A stretch of 64,000 nucleotides of DNA from positions 20,923,037 to 20,987,036 of the forward strand of contig NW_019211454.1 in assembly GCF_002443255.2 (NCBI RefSeq). The letters run 5' to 3'. This document shows, piece after piece, positions 12,007 to 25,321 of the stretch. This DNA comes from Varroa destructor. Its lineage: Eukaryota > Arthropoda > Arachnida > Mesostigmata > Varroidae. Position 1 is the first letter of the stretch. Every line of letters starts with the position of its first letter. The translations under genes and the position numbers were made by a program. The notes under the pieces were generated by a model, which saw only the letters and a list, made by a program, of their open reading frames with translations, was not told where the DNA came from and did not search any database.

Positions 12007-14360
12007 CACGCCTCGGTTGGCTGGTTTCGCCGCCCGCAACCTCCAGCAGTACCATCGGACGATTACGGCCACTAAATGCCAGCCGCACTGGCTATAGCAG
12101 CGTATGACTTGTAGTGAGTGAGTAGTGGTAAGTAACGTGTTACTGCTCCCCAGGCAGCGGGTTCTCCTCTTTCCATGTGACCTGCAACTCGAATCTTGAG
12201 AGACCTGCGGCTCTTGGCTACACGAAACATGCAGATGAAACCTCATACTCTGTTTTTAGCTGACGCTCTTCATACTTTCCCATCTTCATATCAAGCCTAG
12301 AATCTATGTCGTTGTTATTGCATTTCTATTTTGGCCATAAACACGCAGCGACCTGTTCGAGACGCGGGGCGACACACGAGGAACGGCAGCACCGACGATT
12401 TTATGCCGAATACGACATCTCTAATGAATGCTGTCATCAAGTTTTAGTCGCAGGCGTGCGTCAGCGTAAAAAAACAATGCCAAAAGCTGGTCGAAAGTGT
12501 TCATGTCTGATCCTGCAGGAGCAGACATATGCATTTTGAGCAAACAAAAATCAAACACATCTTTGTCGTCGTGCCATGCTTTGTGTACACAAAACCCAGG
12601 GATCATGCAGAGCAACAAACAGTTACGACCATCAATAGGTAAGGCTTACCCATTGCAATCATGTCGCGAGCCATACTAGAAAACCACAGAAATAAGAGCG
12701 GAGCATGTCGCCTCCATTTCGAAAATGCAGTCAATTACCGGTGATAATCTGTAGCGTACTCCCGACTCTTCTTCTTTTTCTACGCCCATTGGTCCAAACA
12801 TCTCCAGTTGAACCAGAATGCCAAAAAAGACTGGTCTGTCGACTATCCAGTTGTCACAACTAAGCTGGTACGCAGTAGGCAGGACCACTGCTTGTATGAG
12901 CTAAACCGAATACTAGCGACTGTTATCGAAGCTCTCTTTCGTCACAGCCGACCGCACACCTGTATTTCTTGCCGACATTACTGCTCACCAAACTTAGGCT
13001 CAGCATAAACATTTCTTTCTATCTTATTTTATACGTTTTATAGCATACTAGAAAATCTTTTTCAGCGTATTATGAATACGTCTTATTCAAGGCCAGTGGC
13101 TCGACCGTAGCTCAACCTAACACTTTAATACAAAATACAGATGTACTGCTACTGTTGTATGTATATCTATTGTATATATCCCTTTTGTATTGTTGCCCGT
13201 CTAGCTCCACTTACTACAGACACAAGCTAGCTGCGTCTTTAAGGTACGAGGGACCCCGTCATCCTGCCATGTCCTGCCCAGCGAGCAAGACCGGAACGAC
13301 AATGACGAAAAAAAGAATAAGAACAGACTGTGGCAATGGTAGTGGCGGCAGCAGCAGCAGCAGCACGAGCCCACTTCGCACATTAAAAGCCATGAAGTCT
13401 GTGCATTTTGCCACAGCTAGCTCTTCTCGCACTGCTGTTAGTAGCAGACTATGATGATTGCTGGCTCTACTATCGCCGCTGAGAGCGCCAGTCGGAGGAA
13501 ATCACTGTCTTTCGTTAACATCGGTCACAGTTTTTCTCCTTTTGGCTACTATGCTTAGCCCGCTGCAACGACGATTTGTCATGTATCGATGGAGTCGCCA
13601 AAAAGAACATCGTTATTGGTGTTGTTTGTTGTTATCATCGGAAATCGATGCTTTGTTGTGGCGGACGGGCTGCCAATGACAGTCCCCATTTTGTCGGCAT
13701 CTGTTCTCCTCGTAGTAACGTACACGTATGAATTACAATGAACTTTAAGATGATAGAGCTCAAACGATGTATTTTGCTGTCTGCACTCCTAACTGCCGCT
13801 GCCTTGAGGAGCAGTCTCTATCGGCTGGCCACCGACGGCCCCCAGGTAGAGTGTAAATCGGTTAAACTTTGTTACTGTCAACATTGTTGAAAACGGAAAC
13901 TCAAACCGCAGCAACAGCTGCTTTTGCCATGAAAAAAATACCATTTTTCCGTCAAGAACCAAACTGCAGTTAATTCCGCGCCTCTATCCGCATCCCTATT
14001 CGAACACGAGAAATGCCTCAATCGACCAAATCGCATCCAAGAAACACGGAGTCTAGCCGAACCCAATAGCTGTCGTTTCATTACACACAGAATATATTAT
14101 ACATACATAAATAGAATCTTACTGTTTTCTAAGCTGCGTGATCACTTTATGAAATCAAGTGTAACAACGGGTCGAGTCATCGGTCAGTAATTAACATGGA
14201 AAAACGTCAGACTCATAGTATGGCAAATTTTGCTTTTACCGTATACCTATATAGAGACCTAAACGGACCATTTTTAGTACCACAGTTTGAAATACGTATC
14301 TACGTCAAACTAAGCGTACAATTTTTGAATACAAATGATCAACTCACGCATAGATTACTC

Positions 14361-14383
14361 ATATATATATATATATATATATA
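14361..14383. repeat. (AT)n microsatellite
   Basis: Uninterrupted AT run of about 23 bp in intron 1. Confidence 0.9.
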
Positions 14384-14633
14384 GTGTGGAGAGGAGACTA
14401 AATCCGATTAAGCACGTTTATGTGTAAGGTCATCGATGCTCATTGGCGGTTAAAAAAAAAGTCTAGAAAATCGTTCTTTTTGAAACCATTCACGTTAGCG
14501 CGCGTATAGGTTTTTGGGCAGTGTTCGGCGTCTCACTATGAGTTATACGCTACTATTAATATTACTATTCTACGAAAGCAGCTGCCGTTATTGGCGCCGA
14601 ACTGATATGTTATTTTCCCGTTCTATTAATCCG

Positions 14634-14653
14634 AAAAAAAAAAAAAAAAAAAA
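14634..14653. repeat. Poly(A) tract
   Basis: Run of 20 A on the plus strand. It is not preceded by a recognisable retrotransposon or processed gene. Confidence 0.9.
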
Positions 14654-16451
14654 TTCCATTCAACGAAAAATACTGTGTACGAAAAAAACAGAATTAAATA
14701 GTTGGTCTGAGAAACGAGCTTTTGTCGACACACAGAACAGCAATAGCTGCCACCATCGACATTACGACAGCCGCGGTGACGGTCATGATGTTGATGACGG
14801 AAAAACAGTATCTCCACCACGACCGTACAAAGTTGACGGCCATACGAAGGCGCAAACACGCGCTCGCAGTATCATCAGCATCACTCCCTGATCAATGGCC
14901 GGCTGGCTAACCGGCTTATTCAGGGAGCAGCATTGCTACTCGTTCAGATTACGCAGTCAGCGCCACAAATCAGTCGCCTCTGTCCATCGTCACGCTCGAC
15001 GAATCAGCAGCTGATTTTCAATCAGCAAGGAACGAGCCAACTGCCACGGATATGCGCCAACTATGAAACTATGTTTGCTGCTTTTTCGTGCGCGGGTAAA
15101 GATGACGGCATGGTCGCAAACAGCGCTGGAGGGGGTCGTAATAAATAAATCCATTGATACCAACCAATTAAAGAGCTTACTAGAAAGTGAATAAATATAA
15201 TAACTGGAAATACTCTTCTCCTTATCCAACCACGACAGTTTATCGTGAACAGGAGAAGCACAAACGTCAGAAGCAGTATCAGCATCGGGAATCTTTAATA
15301 ATCACAACAATTCTAGTACGTGTCTGTATTAGTAGCAAAAGGGTAATTATTGTGTTGATAAGATAGTCGCGACCAAGGAAACAGGGTCACCCCGCCGTCG
15401 ATATGGACCTAGTCGCTCGCTGACTGTTTTACTGGCGGGCTCAGTAACACCCGACACTGGCTCGATGACTTTGACAGTCGCTTCTGCTGGCATCATTTTA
15501 GCCCAAGTCACAGCTCTGTGCGCGAACAACGAGGCGTTAGACAATGAAGCAGGGCACCACTACTCCTTTTTGTGCTAAGTAGATGTTTCGAGTTTCACAT
15601 TGAGCACCATGGCCACAGCGCATTTCACCATACGGCTCGCTGCCGTGCGTCCACTGTTGGATTCGAACCGAGAACACTACGTATCTCTCTTCAGCTTAGC
15701 ATGCAGTTATGCTACCCACTATTTCAGCACGGGTTCTTCTCCTGTTACAGCCATGCTGCCCGCACCTTCTCCGCCGTCTGCAGCGTTTACATCTACCGCT
15801 GCTGCAGCCACTACGATCAATGTAACTCTATTACGTTTAGTATTTATTATAATACATATAATGGCGGGCGGAACTGACGTAGAATAGTGCATACTGCAAG
15901 AGCTATGATAGCAGTATCGTGGTTTCGGAAACGTCGACATCATCACGTCACCATATGTATTGCCGTTATATAGGCCTCGAATAGCACCGCTATACTGACC
16001 CTATTTGTACTCTAGACGCATACACGCATATATTTGGCGCTTTTTTTGTTTAAGGGACCTCTGAATTGGTCCAGTGGTAGCAGCAGTAAGCGGAAGGCCA
16101 AGAAAGATGCATCCATACGCACGGCACACCGTTGCCGGTGCAGGCGCAGCCGTAGCCGCCATCGCTCGACGTTGATGACGTCGGTCACCTTTGGCGGACA
16201 CTCGAAGGACATTCGCCAATGACAGCTCGCCCAATGCAAACGAATAATAGACAAACCACTAAATAATGCTGCATGTAGGGGATTTCTCGGTGACAATTAC
16301 ATTCCTCGGTCGTTTTCTATCGCTCGAGAAAGCGAGGGCGGAATCTTTAAGGGGTATTTTTGGGATCATCGAGGCGCTATGCAGCACCACACAAACTATG
16401 TGCGTGTGTGTATAGTACGTTGATCCGCGCTCACTCCACCCGCCGCGTGGC

Positions 16452-16472
16452 CGCTGGCTGGCTGGCTGGCTG
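16452..16472. repeat. (GCTG)n / (GGCT)n microsatellite
   Basis: About five tetranucleotide units in G+C-rich DNA of intron 1. Confidence 0.85.
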
Positions 16473-17410
16473 CCCCTCCCCCCTTGCCCTTCACGGGCTG
16501 CTGCTACAGAAGCCCCTTGCTGAGTGGTTTCGCAACAACGGCCCCAACGGCAGTAGTAGAGGTAAAATGTCAGTGACTATTGACGGCTTAACGGTCTGAG
16601 CTGTCGCTGCTGCGCACGAGAGCACGCATCACAGTTTGTTGTCTCCCCTTCGGCTCACATATCGCACCGACAAAATTATATCTTCTCGGCCAGTCGCGCG
16701 CCGGTATGTCGATCGGCCAAAGGTAGGTCCACTCACTGTCCGCCGTCGCCACCTAGAGGGCTCTCCGAACGCCGCTGATGGTGACTAGAATGTCTCGCGA
16801 TAGCTAAGAGGAGGCTCACATCAAAGTGGCCAGCGGCAGGCGACTGTGTGTTCGGCGCGATGGCTGCGCCGTTTCGTCCGCCACGAGAATGGCACTGAGC
16901 CTCCAGAAGGCAGCGCGCCGGGGCCAAAGAGAGCCTCCCGCCGCCAGAAAATAAGCTAAAAGCAACCAGACGCAGGAGCGGGTATCTACTCAGTCACTGC
17001 CGCAACAGCTACTAGCCGTGACGTCACTATCACCACAGCAGCCAAAAAACAGTGGCAGCAAGTAAAACCGTCAGCAAACAAACAGACAGGCAAACAGGCA
17101 ACTAGCCTTTGGTACGGCAAGACGATGGTTATCGTTACCGGTGCTGCAGCCAGTGCAACTGACGCAGCTCTCGGTGTGAGCAGTGCGGATAAATAAATGT
17201 ATCTATAGTCAGGCAACAGATGGGAAATATCCACGACAATGTTGTAAAACGAAAACTGCATAAATCGTCGGAACCACTAAACAAAATATAACAAAAATGT
17301 GACCCGCCTCAAATCTTCACAAAAACATGATGCCACCCTAACGCTCTTTAGGCATTAGTTTGATAACGTTGTACAGCCGCCGCTTTTCTCCATCCTAGTG
17401 ATTTATTTAC

Positions 17411-17430
17411 CCAGCCAGCCAGCCAGCCAG
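17411..17430. repeat. (CCAG)n microsatellite
   Basis: Five CCAG units in intron 1. Confidence 0.9.
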
Positions 17431-18040
17431 ACAAGTCGCTAATTGCAGCGAAAGAAGGCGCGAATCCCACTTTGTTCAAATGACCTCTATCGGTACTATT
17501 GTTATCGCCGCAGCGCGAATTGAGTATTTAGGAGACGGCCCTAACACCCCTCTCTCAATTGGGCTAACGGGACAGAATGAAAAAACTGCCAATTACATCA
17601 CATTTTCTGGGCTTTGGACGTTTGTAGAAGGAGGGGTCTTAGTTGGGGTCGAAGAGGTCGTCGGAATGTGCCCATCGCTTTCCCGGAGGCACTGGGACAA
17701 AATGCCCTTAAAGTGACCGTGGACAAGGGAGAGTCTCAACCCTTACTGGAAGCCATTATCACATTGACGGCATAACGTTCGGTGGATTCGGAGTCGCTTC
17801 GGGACGCTTTGGAAATCACCTCACGGCGTGACCGCGCGCCCTGGGACCGCGCGCTCAGAAAAATTCGGCGCGCGACTCCCGCCACCGTCACCTGATAGTC
17901 CTAGCCTAACCCGAAGCCGTCCTGTGTTCTATGCCTTGCTCGTCAAGCACGGCCGCTGCTATCGCCGTTGCTGTTAATATGGGAAGTTCACACTGCAGCA
18001 CTTAGTCCGTAGAAAGCATCGAGCGGTGATTGCTGACATC

Positions 18041-18065
18041 TATATGTATATATATATATATATAC

Positions 18066-18120
<55 letters not shown>

Positions 18121-18129
18121 CATATATAT
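18041..18129. repeat. Interrupted (TA)n microsatellite, about 89 bp
   Basis: Long TA run with ATGTATA, ACG and ACA interruptions. It begins about 60 bases downstream (in transcript direction) of the exon 1 donor of the ATPase beta gene, so it lies in the first bases of intron 1. Frames reading through it from exon 1 add a spurious tyrosine/isoleucine tail. Confidence 0.95.
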
Positions 18130-18191
18130 GTAGCAGTTGTTTATTCTAACTAGATCGGTTAGAACGTAAACTGTAGGACAATAGTACTTAC

Positions 18192-18288
18192 GCCATGATG
18201 CTCCGGTTCGGCCGAGCACTTCTCCAGTATCCGAGTTGTAAAGGAACCGAAGTGCTCCTCCACTTTCCTCCTTATCTTTTCCGGCCAT
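18192..18288 (-). CDS. Na+/K+-ATPase beta subunit, exon 1 (N-terminus)
   Basis: This exon encodes residues 1-32 plus the first base of codon 33. The beta subunit is a type II glycoprotein that pairs with the catalytic alpha subunit and is needed for folding, plasma-membrane delivery and K+ handling of the sodium pump. Visible here is the cytoplasmic tail, with the family-typical stretch FLYNSDTGEVLGRTGASW just before the membrane segment. The ATG at 18288 opens the frame. The exon ends TGG C followed by the donor GTAAGT, a phase-1 boundary. That boundary joins exactly to exon 2, which starts TA AAA ATC, to give the continuous stretch [14 protein letters not shown]. Insects have several beta genes (nervana group), so I give no symbol. 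The family is certain from the join. The exact paralogue, and whether alternative first exons exist, cannot be decided here. Confidence 0.92.
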
Positions 18289-18700
18289 CCTTTTTGGTTG
18301 GTGTTAATCGAGTGGTTCAGCTGATAGAAGTGTCTTCGTTGAGAACGTCAGTCGATCGAATTGTGTCGCGTGAAAGAAAGTCGTCGTGATCCTCGCAGCA
18401 GCAAATTAGATGCGATGGTTGTTAAGGAATCGGTTATTCAAACAAACACGACGAACGAACACGAACACGAACAAAATAATGATGGACGATGAATGTTGTT
18501 GTCAGTTGTCCGCACGTCTTTTTTCCGCAGCACAACCTCTCCTCAACCCCTCACAAACGATGGAGCGCGAGCAGGCGGCCGTCGTCGCAAACGGCCCTAC
18601 GACCTTAGGTTGTTGCAACACCAGATCTGGCTTGCACCGTCACTTGCTGCTAGTAAGCTGAGGTCTATATCTTTAGTTGTAGTGGCGTTCGATGGTGTGC
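18289..18700 (-). promoter_or_regulatory. Presumed 5' untranslated region and promoter-proximal DNA of the Na+/K+-ATPase beta gene
   Basis: This segment lies directly upstream of the ATG on the minus strand, in DNA that is G+C- and CpG-richer than the spacer beyond it. I could not fix a transcription start or a TATA box, so the boundaries are inferred from position alone. Confidence 0.3.
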
Positions 18701-19510
18701 ACTTCGCAGCCAGCGATTCGCTGTTGACGCTGTAGCACTTCCGACTTGAAGCGCTGGGCAACCTTCCTCAGTCAGCTTAGCTTACTTAACTGTAGTCGTA
18801 GTAGCAGTAGTGGCTGTAGTTCAGTTCAGCTCTGCTGCCGCTGCGATTCGCTCATTCACGACATGCAACTACAACAGCATTCACCTCGGCTCGCTCGTCA
18901 CTGCTGCTGCTAGCCCGGATGTGGAACAAGCCAGCGCCTGCTGCTCCGATCGTCAGTTGCACTTCTCTGCTGCCGCCGCTGCCACTGGCACACTCTGTTC
19001 TAGCTCGAGTCGCCCCAGGCAGATCAGCAAAGCCACCGCCGATAAAAGGCCGACCCACTCCACTACCGCGCCGGCGATCGATCGAGAAAGGAGGGAGGCA
19101 GCCGCCGATCTAGCGGCACCACACCGCTAGCGCACCACACTACCCAACAGCTGTCAGCTGTCTATGTCGCCGCCTTCGCAACCATGACTCGCGTTCCAAC
19201 GGAAACAATGTTAGTGGTAAACTTGCGCTGCCTGCCACCGCCGTAACCGGTGCGTGCCACACAACGTACCACACGAACCACGTTGTGACTCCTGCCACAG
19301 ACACAGCGCGTATGCAACGAGTTGTGTGTGAATAGAGCTAGCGCAAATAATAAGTCGTGTGTCCCCACCCAACATATTGCTTTGCTCCCCACACCCTCCT
19401 GTCTGTCGGTCCGTTCGTGCGGCGGTTGGTCGCGCGATGTGCAGGCTATAACCAGCAATAGCCACTGCTATCATAGCTACTAATACAAGCACACCTACTG
19501 CTACTACTAT

Positions 19511-19554
<44 letters not shown>

Positions 19555-19555
19555 T

Positions 19556-19594
<39 letters not shown>

Positions 19595-22500
19595 CACTGC
19601 TAACAGTAACATCACTACAAAAGTACTCTGAACAAATAGGCAGACGGTTAGACATATAGATAATCAGTCAAAAAAGATAGGGGCAACCCACTGCGGTAGC
19701 GACAACAACAGTGAAAATAAAAGCACTGCTAGCAAACCTTCCAACTGGCTACAAGTTTCGAGTCTACTAGCGAATGTCCCTCAGCGCACATACAAATGAA
19801 AACTGTCTCTCCAGAGCCGGATCGACAGCAGCCGGAACAGCAGCTGTTGACTTCGAAGGCTGAGCAGACCAGACAGGTACCATCTACATTGAGTCAGCCA
19901 TAGTAAACGCGCGCGGAGCAACGTACCAAAACGTTTGTGAGCACCCACGGCTCACCTTGATGTTAGCTAACGAGTTGCAGATCAAAATGCAGCAATAAAA
20001 TTGATAAATTAAAGAAGATTACAGCAAAAATGTCCCCTGTTGTTGTTAACGTAAGAATAACAACAAAAGTAGGCAAACGAAGAAGCTCTGTTCTCCGCTG
20101 AAAGCAACACTTACTGCTAGGCACTACACGTACAATAGTGTGATGCGCTGTGTAACAGCGGCTCATCATTTTATATAAATTTCCGGAAGTTCTTCCAGAA
20201 GCTAGGTAAGCAGGAATACTTGCAAGAACAGCAATGCTATTCTTAATAACAACGATAGCAGCCATCGTAGTGACTTGTTGGTCAGTGGTTAGCGGGAAAC
20301 GGGCGAGTATTGAGTGACCTCTGTCGTAAATCGATGGTAGCTGTTGTTGGCAGCTTGAATCAGGCGTCCGTTGCCGCTGTAACATTAATGTTTCTTAGGT
20401 ACAATGCGCTAATAGAGGCGCCGCGAAGTTGTGTAGCTTAAAGCACAAAAATATTGTGCGTACTCTAGCATCCTGACGGTACGTTCTAGTTTTTGCGGCA
20501 GGTCTCGGGGCATTGAGCCTGTGTTGCCGAACGAACGCAAGAACGAGGCCGTGATGACGATCGACGCGGCTTATGAAATTATCCGCAATCACAAAAGACG
20601 ATCAGGCAATATCAACCTAATAACAATGATAAAGGCATCTAACTGCTATGATGCCTTTTTCCTAATAAGACTGTGACCGCTTTAATTATATTGGGGGATT
20701 ATTACACCGGATCTGTGGCACAAAATTGTGTACGCAAACAGAGCATTATATAGACGTCAGGCATAAAGTATTGGAGAACAGCGACAAGGCTAAAAAAATA
20801 TTGCCGGCATGAGGCAAATGGCTGGAAGCGGCGAGATGGATTTTTAGCTATAATCTAAGGAGGCAAGTTCGATACAACAAAAGCCGCAAGAGACGACAAA
20901 AATTCAAGAGGAAAACTTGCTCAAAAAAAGTTATACGTAACATAAATTTAGGACAATATAAGTAAAAATCTAACAACGATATTATTTTATGTGCCCACGC
21001 ACTGTGTTTACGGTAATTTACATTTAGGAAAGTGTAACTGTTTTTACATTTTCGCTATTGGACATATTTTTTAATAGAATCCGGTTTGTTTACAGTGTAG
21101 AAATGTGCCACCAGTCAATCCTGTATCAGAGCTGTTGATTCGATAAATTGCCCAAAGATCGAAGAATCAATCGGTGCATGAAACGGATATGTTGCAAAAT
21201 ATTGTTTCCACTAATAGAAAGCCGTAACTTCAATCGATCGGCTTCTTAGTCTGACCTAGTGGCCTTTAGTTCTTCTTGGCACCGTCAAAAGCGGGAACTG
21301 GTCATGCATGGTATCGATAGAAAAAGAAGCGGGTGCACATGCTATAAGGCAGTTCGACTATGAACCAAATTGATATTTCACATGCATCTTCGAATGTAAA
21401 TACTGAAAATAGTTTCATTATCATGTCTAGTATTGACAGTAAGCTTATGCACAGCTTCAGCAGCGCCTATGTATGGCTTGGGAAACGAGATTGATTTATA
21501 GTAATTTTTAGAGCAAAATTTATAGTAAATGGGGAAGTTTAAGTGGTCCTAGGTTGGGTAGACAAAACTGCTATAATCTCTATTTTATTTTCCGAGCCAA
21601 CTATGTAGATCATAATTGTAGAGGGCAGAACTGCGAGCGTGTTTGTAATTATTCCATGAAAAGAGAAGGCAATGTTTCAAAATTAGCTATCATGATAGGA
21701 TATACACCAAAATAATATATGCAAACCCCAGGTATTTGCACCCACTAGCGTGCACATCAGACTACTTAACCTCTGCCTGATTGATTCCAGGGATAGTCGG
21801 TGTTGCTGCTTTAGCTGTCGCCAACAGCGCATGAGTACCGCACACTTCTTCCCTTCCGGAACTCGCTAGTGGGGAAAATGCTTTGTGCACATTCTATAAT
21901 CCTTCTGCTGAATTCACGCATCATGTAGCATTTCTCCCCAGACCCCAGCAATTTTGGAACCTGTTTACCCACCTTGCTAGTACTGAAGGTTACCGTTTAC
22001 AACTGGAAACCAGTGCTTCACCACATGCTTCACGTGTCGGCTGGCAGATATTGTTTATTAGCTGTCATTGCTTTCGTTAGCCAGTCATATCCGGAAGAGT
22101 CGAGGTTTAACGTAGCAGTTGACCATATAGATGTGTTCGCTGATTGGTACACAACTCTTTTCGAGCCTTCGTTATGTGCATATATCAAAGATTCGACAGC
22201 GAGCTTACGTATATGTTATTTCATCACTTTTATAGAAAGACAGAGTTTTAGATTCGACTTTTTTTTCCACACAATTTTATTTATTGCTGCTTTAATTATA
22301 TACTGTTTTATTTCATATCAACGAGGGGTAACGTACAGTTCTGGCTTTACTTTCGTTTACTAATATACAACGCTAGGTAATGTCAAGCAATCTTCGATTT
22401 GGCGGCGGCGGCGGCAGGTAAAGTGATGCGTAAGTGGCGTGGCGTGGCGCGCGCCCGGTGCGTGATGCGCATTTTGCAATGGAATCACAAATGTGGCTTT

Positions 22501-23680
22501 CCAGGCCTATACGACAATAACAAAAAGAACCAGCACTATTGTCATCATTTTATTAGGATTAGGTTGCGAGGGAGCTGGATTTTAAAATCTTCGCTTTGGT
22601 CCCAAATTAATGAAAACACAGTGTAATGCTGGTGGCAAAGGCTCTGAATGGGTACTCTTGACGTGCGTTTTTCTGGCGGCAGTTTATTGCGACAACTATA
22701 ACGGTCAGAGAAATTTGGAAAATGCTACAGAAAAGCGAGGGAATTTTCCAGAGAATCGATTTTTTTGGCTATTTAAGTGGCTATTTGAAAAAAATGCCTT
22801 CAGATACTTCAGTTTTTAGCATAGTTGCTTACTCTGTTAATGTTAAGAACATGTGTAGGAATGAAATTGAATCTGCTTGTATGATTTGTGATGTTTTTCC
22901 CTTCCATAACTATTCCTTCAGAGTTGTATCCGAGGCAGCTTCAGAGCTCCATCCATGGTACTTTTGGAAAGCAACCTGAAAATGAACGACAGGTGTTAAT
23001 CTGTTTAATTCATTTCACATGGTTGGTATAAATACATAATATGTGCAGGAAGTTGATGATCACGTTTAGTTGGCTAGGTGTCAAGGTTTGCATGTTGGTT
23101 ACAGTTGGTAAATTGGCCGGAATAGGATCGGGAATGGATAAGTTACCAGATACAACCCTTATTGTGATTTACGTTTTGTAATTGCTAGTGCATTGTGCGT
23201 CGCGTTATAATATGACGGTCACTTCTCGTTTGTTTTCAGCTGCCATCAGGCTTACCTAGGACCGAGAAAAATGGAAAGTATGTTTCGACTAATTTGACTT
23301 TTTATTCTATTTGCTTCGGCTTGAAGAACACCAAACATCTTTGGCCTATATTCGATAAATGTCGAAGTGTTGATTAATAGGTATCCTAGGCGAAGGCCAG
23401 TTGTCACGTGCAAGCCTAGTACTAGTTTCAAGAGTGGCGGCTTTATTTTGTGCGCATATGGTAGACCTCCGGCGTTTGAATTTTCCCGGACAATTGGGAT
23501 CCTGTATGTAGCAGTCGGTATAATCTTCAGCCCAATTAATTTTACTGCTATTTCGACAAGTACTTTTTGCAGCCGATGGATTGTGACAACTGCTATCAAC
23601 CAGCTGCTCCCGAACCTTTTCCTTTATGTGATCAGAGAAAGATCTCCTCGTTGCCATTAACATGGTACGTAAATGGCTTA
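18700..23680. other. Spacer without a supported gene
   Basis: The first kilobase is CpG- and CAG-rich and may belong to the regulatory region of the ATPase beta gene. The rest is A+T-rich. Apart from the (CTA)n microsatellite I see no feature I can name. Confidence 0.5.
19501..19593. repeat. (CTA)n trinucleotide microsatellite, about 93 bp
   Basis: Tandem CTA/TAC units with a few ATT and ACC interruptions. Homopolymeric valine, serine or similar frames across it are artefacts of the repeat. Confidence 0.95.
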
Positions 23681-23689
23681 ACAGTATTC

Positions 23690-23960
23690 AAGGTCGTTCC
23701 GTTTTGACAAAACTAATCCCTGTTAGCAAAGTTTGCCGTTCTTCTAAACTTCATGGTGCCCTTGTCTTGCTTTTGTTAATTTTCAGACCAAGCTCGGCAG
23801 TGCAGTTGATGTCCTTTAATAGACCTTCACCTATGGAAAGCCCCCAGTTGTGCTCACATTTTGAGCGTCTCACGCGCGAACATTGCTATCAGAAAAGGAT
23901 GTACCCGTCGTAGGAAGATACTTGTAGCCAGACGTTTACTTCGCGATTCCTCTTGAAGAC
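23690..23960 (-). pseudogene. Non-LTR reverse-transcriptase remnant (RTE-like)
   Basis: Minus-strand translation gives DGYILF, then after frame disruption LLKDINCTAELGLKINKSKT. This resembles the end of the reverse-transcriptase palm of RTE-type elements. There a YADDIVLF-type catalytic motif is followed, some 30-40 residues on, by a helix and GLKIN..KT. Frames are broken, and the first catalytic aspartate region is degraded (DG in place of DD). The DNA further along the minus strand (23250-23660) is open in two frames but I could not assign it. Confidence 0.45.
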
Positions 23961-25321
23961 TTCGGGTCCGTGCGGTCTGCTTTCCTTTTAGGAGAAACCA
24001 CCATGGTACAATATATTTTATTGTAACATTATTGGATATTAATGAAGTACCTAAAGTAATTATTGACCCCGTCAGCTAATTAGCTGTTAGAGTTAAGCTC
24101 GGTAAGCCCTCCTATTAGCTAATTTTTGGACTGGTCGATTTCGCCTTAGAACAACGGCGGTTGTAATAGACAAAACAAAACAGTGTTTCATGTATTTAGA
24201 AGGACAATGCTCTAGTGATGCGCTATACAGTAAAAGTAATACTACTGTGATAGGCGAAAACAATAAATTGAAAGATCAAAAGAGATGGCTGGAAAAAGAG
24301 ATGACGCAAACCTAAAACATCTTCTTTTCTCGCCTACAGTGGCGGCCCCCGTGTATATTTCCAATTTTCTAAAACAGCCCGAACCGTTCTCCATACAGAA
24401 GGTATATCGAAAACCTTGCTGCTACTGCTTTTGTTAGACGCTTTAATTCTCTCGGGAATGGTGCTTTTAAGTTCTACGTGTTCTTGCGCATTTTGTCCCA
24501 GCCTCATTTTCCTTCGGCCGGCCATAGGATAGGTATCGCCATCAACTAATCTGACCAAACTTACTTTGTGTGCGTTACAGAGGACCTCTGCCGAAGCCAT
24601 TTCAACGGTAGTGTGTGTGTGGTAACGGCTAACTTGAGGACGAAGAGGGTGGCTTGTTTCCTGCCAACTGGCGCCGTACGATGAAATAACGCGGTAAATA
24701 TGAGTTATATAATTATGTATGAGTTATATAATATTTCAATATGAATTAAGTCTATTGTATCACCTTAGGTGAACGCATCACGAGCCAGTTTTCCGAATTC
24801 AAGAAGCATTGGACGCTGCCTTTTCATCCACCATGGAGACGTTATACATCCGATCTGTTGCTAATGAGCTCATCGAATTTTGTATCTTCTAACCAGACAC
24901 TCGATGGTAAGCTGCAAGTTGTTCGGGCTTCTAAGTTGTTCCACTGCGTAGCCTGACCCGCTGTACCGCCGAGCATGAAGCATGCCTAACGGTGAAAACT
25001 ACCTTCAGCATTCAACGTTAGGGCTTTCAAAAGGAAATGTTGGGCTTTTCTGTATGTATATGTTGTAACAGGATTCTCCGCAATCTGAGCTCCTGTTGCC
25101 ATTGTTGCTACTGTCTGACAAACCTGTAAATCCAACTCCGTACTATGCGTCTGCAGTAGTAAATTATAGCCTTTCTTATTGTTGAAAGAGCAGCCTTCGT
25201 GCTAGCTGTTTGTTGCTGACCGTACCTACAAATCGTCGTCTATGAAACAAATAAATAAAGCTGTGTTCAAGCGTAGAGTTATCAGGTATTTAATCAGGTA
25301 CTGCTGACCAACACATTAAAT

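Larger units (their letters stand above)
1883..18191 (-). other. Na+/K+-ATPase beta gene, intron 1 (16.3 kb)
   Basis: The intron is defined by the GTAAGT donor at 18191 and the TTGTAG acceptor at 1883, whose flanking exons join in phase 1. The left part is A+T-rich. The right part, about 12-18 kb and nearest the start of transcription, has more G+C and more CAG/CTG runs, consistent with promoter-proximal regulatory DNA. It contains a retrotransposon endonuclease remnant, an exact hairpin and several microsatellites, listed separately. I found no nested gene that I could support. Confidence 0.8.

Noticed and set aside
13155..13454. Serine-rich plus-strand frame with a CAG run
   Set aside because: It lies in the CAG-rich part of intron 1; no family resemblance, splice support or matching phase.
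15640..15700. tRNA-like T-arm (GGTTCGAATCC on the minus strand)
   Set aside because: The flanking bases do not form a T stem, and no acceptor, D or anticodon arms fit.
18040..18191. Extension of ATPase exon 1 frame into a tyrosine/isoleucine tail
   Set aside because: It reads past the GTAAGT donor into intron and the (TA)n repeat; splicing to exon 2 gives the correct protein.
19211..19655. Polyvaline and polyserine minus-strand frames
   Set aside because: Produced entirely by the (CTA)n microsatellite.
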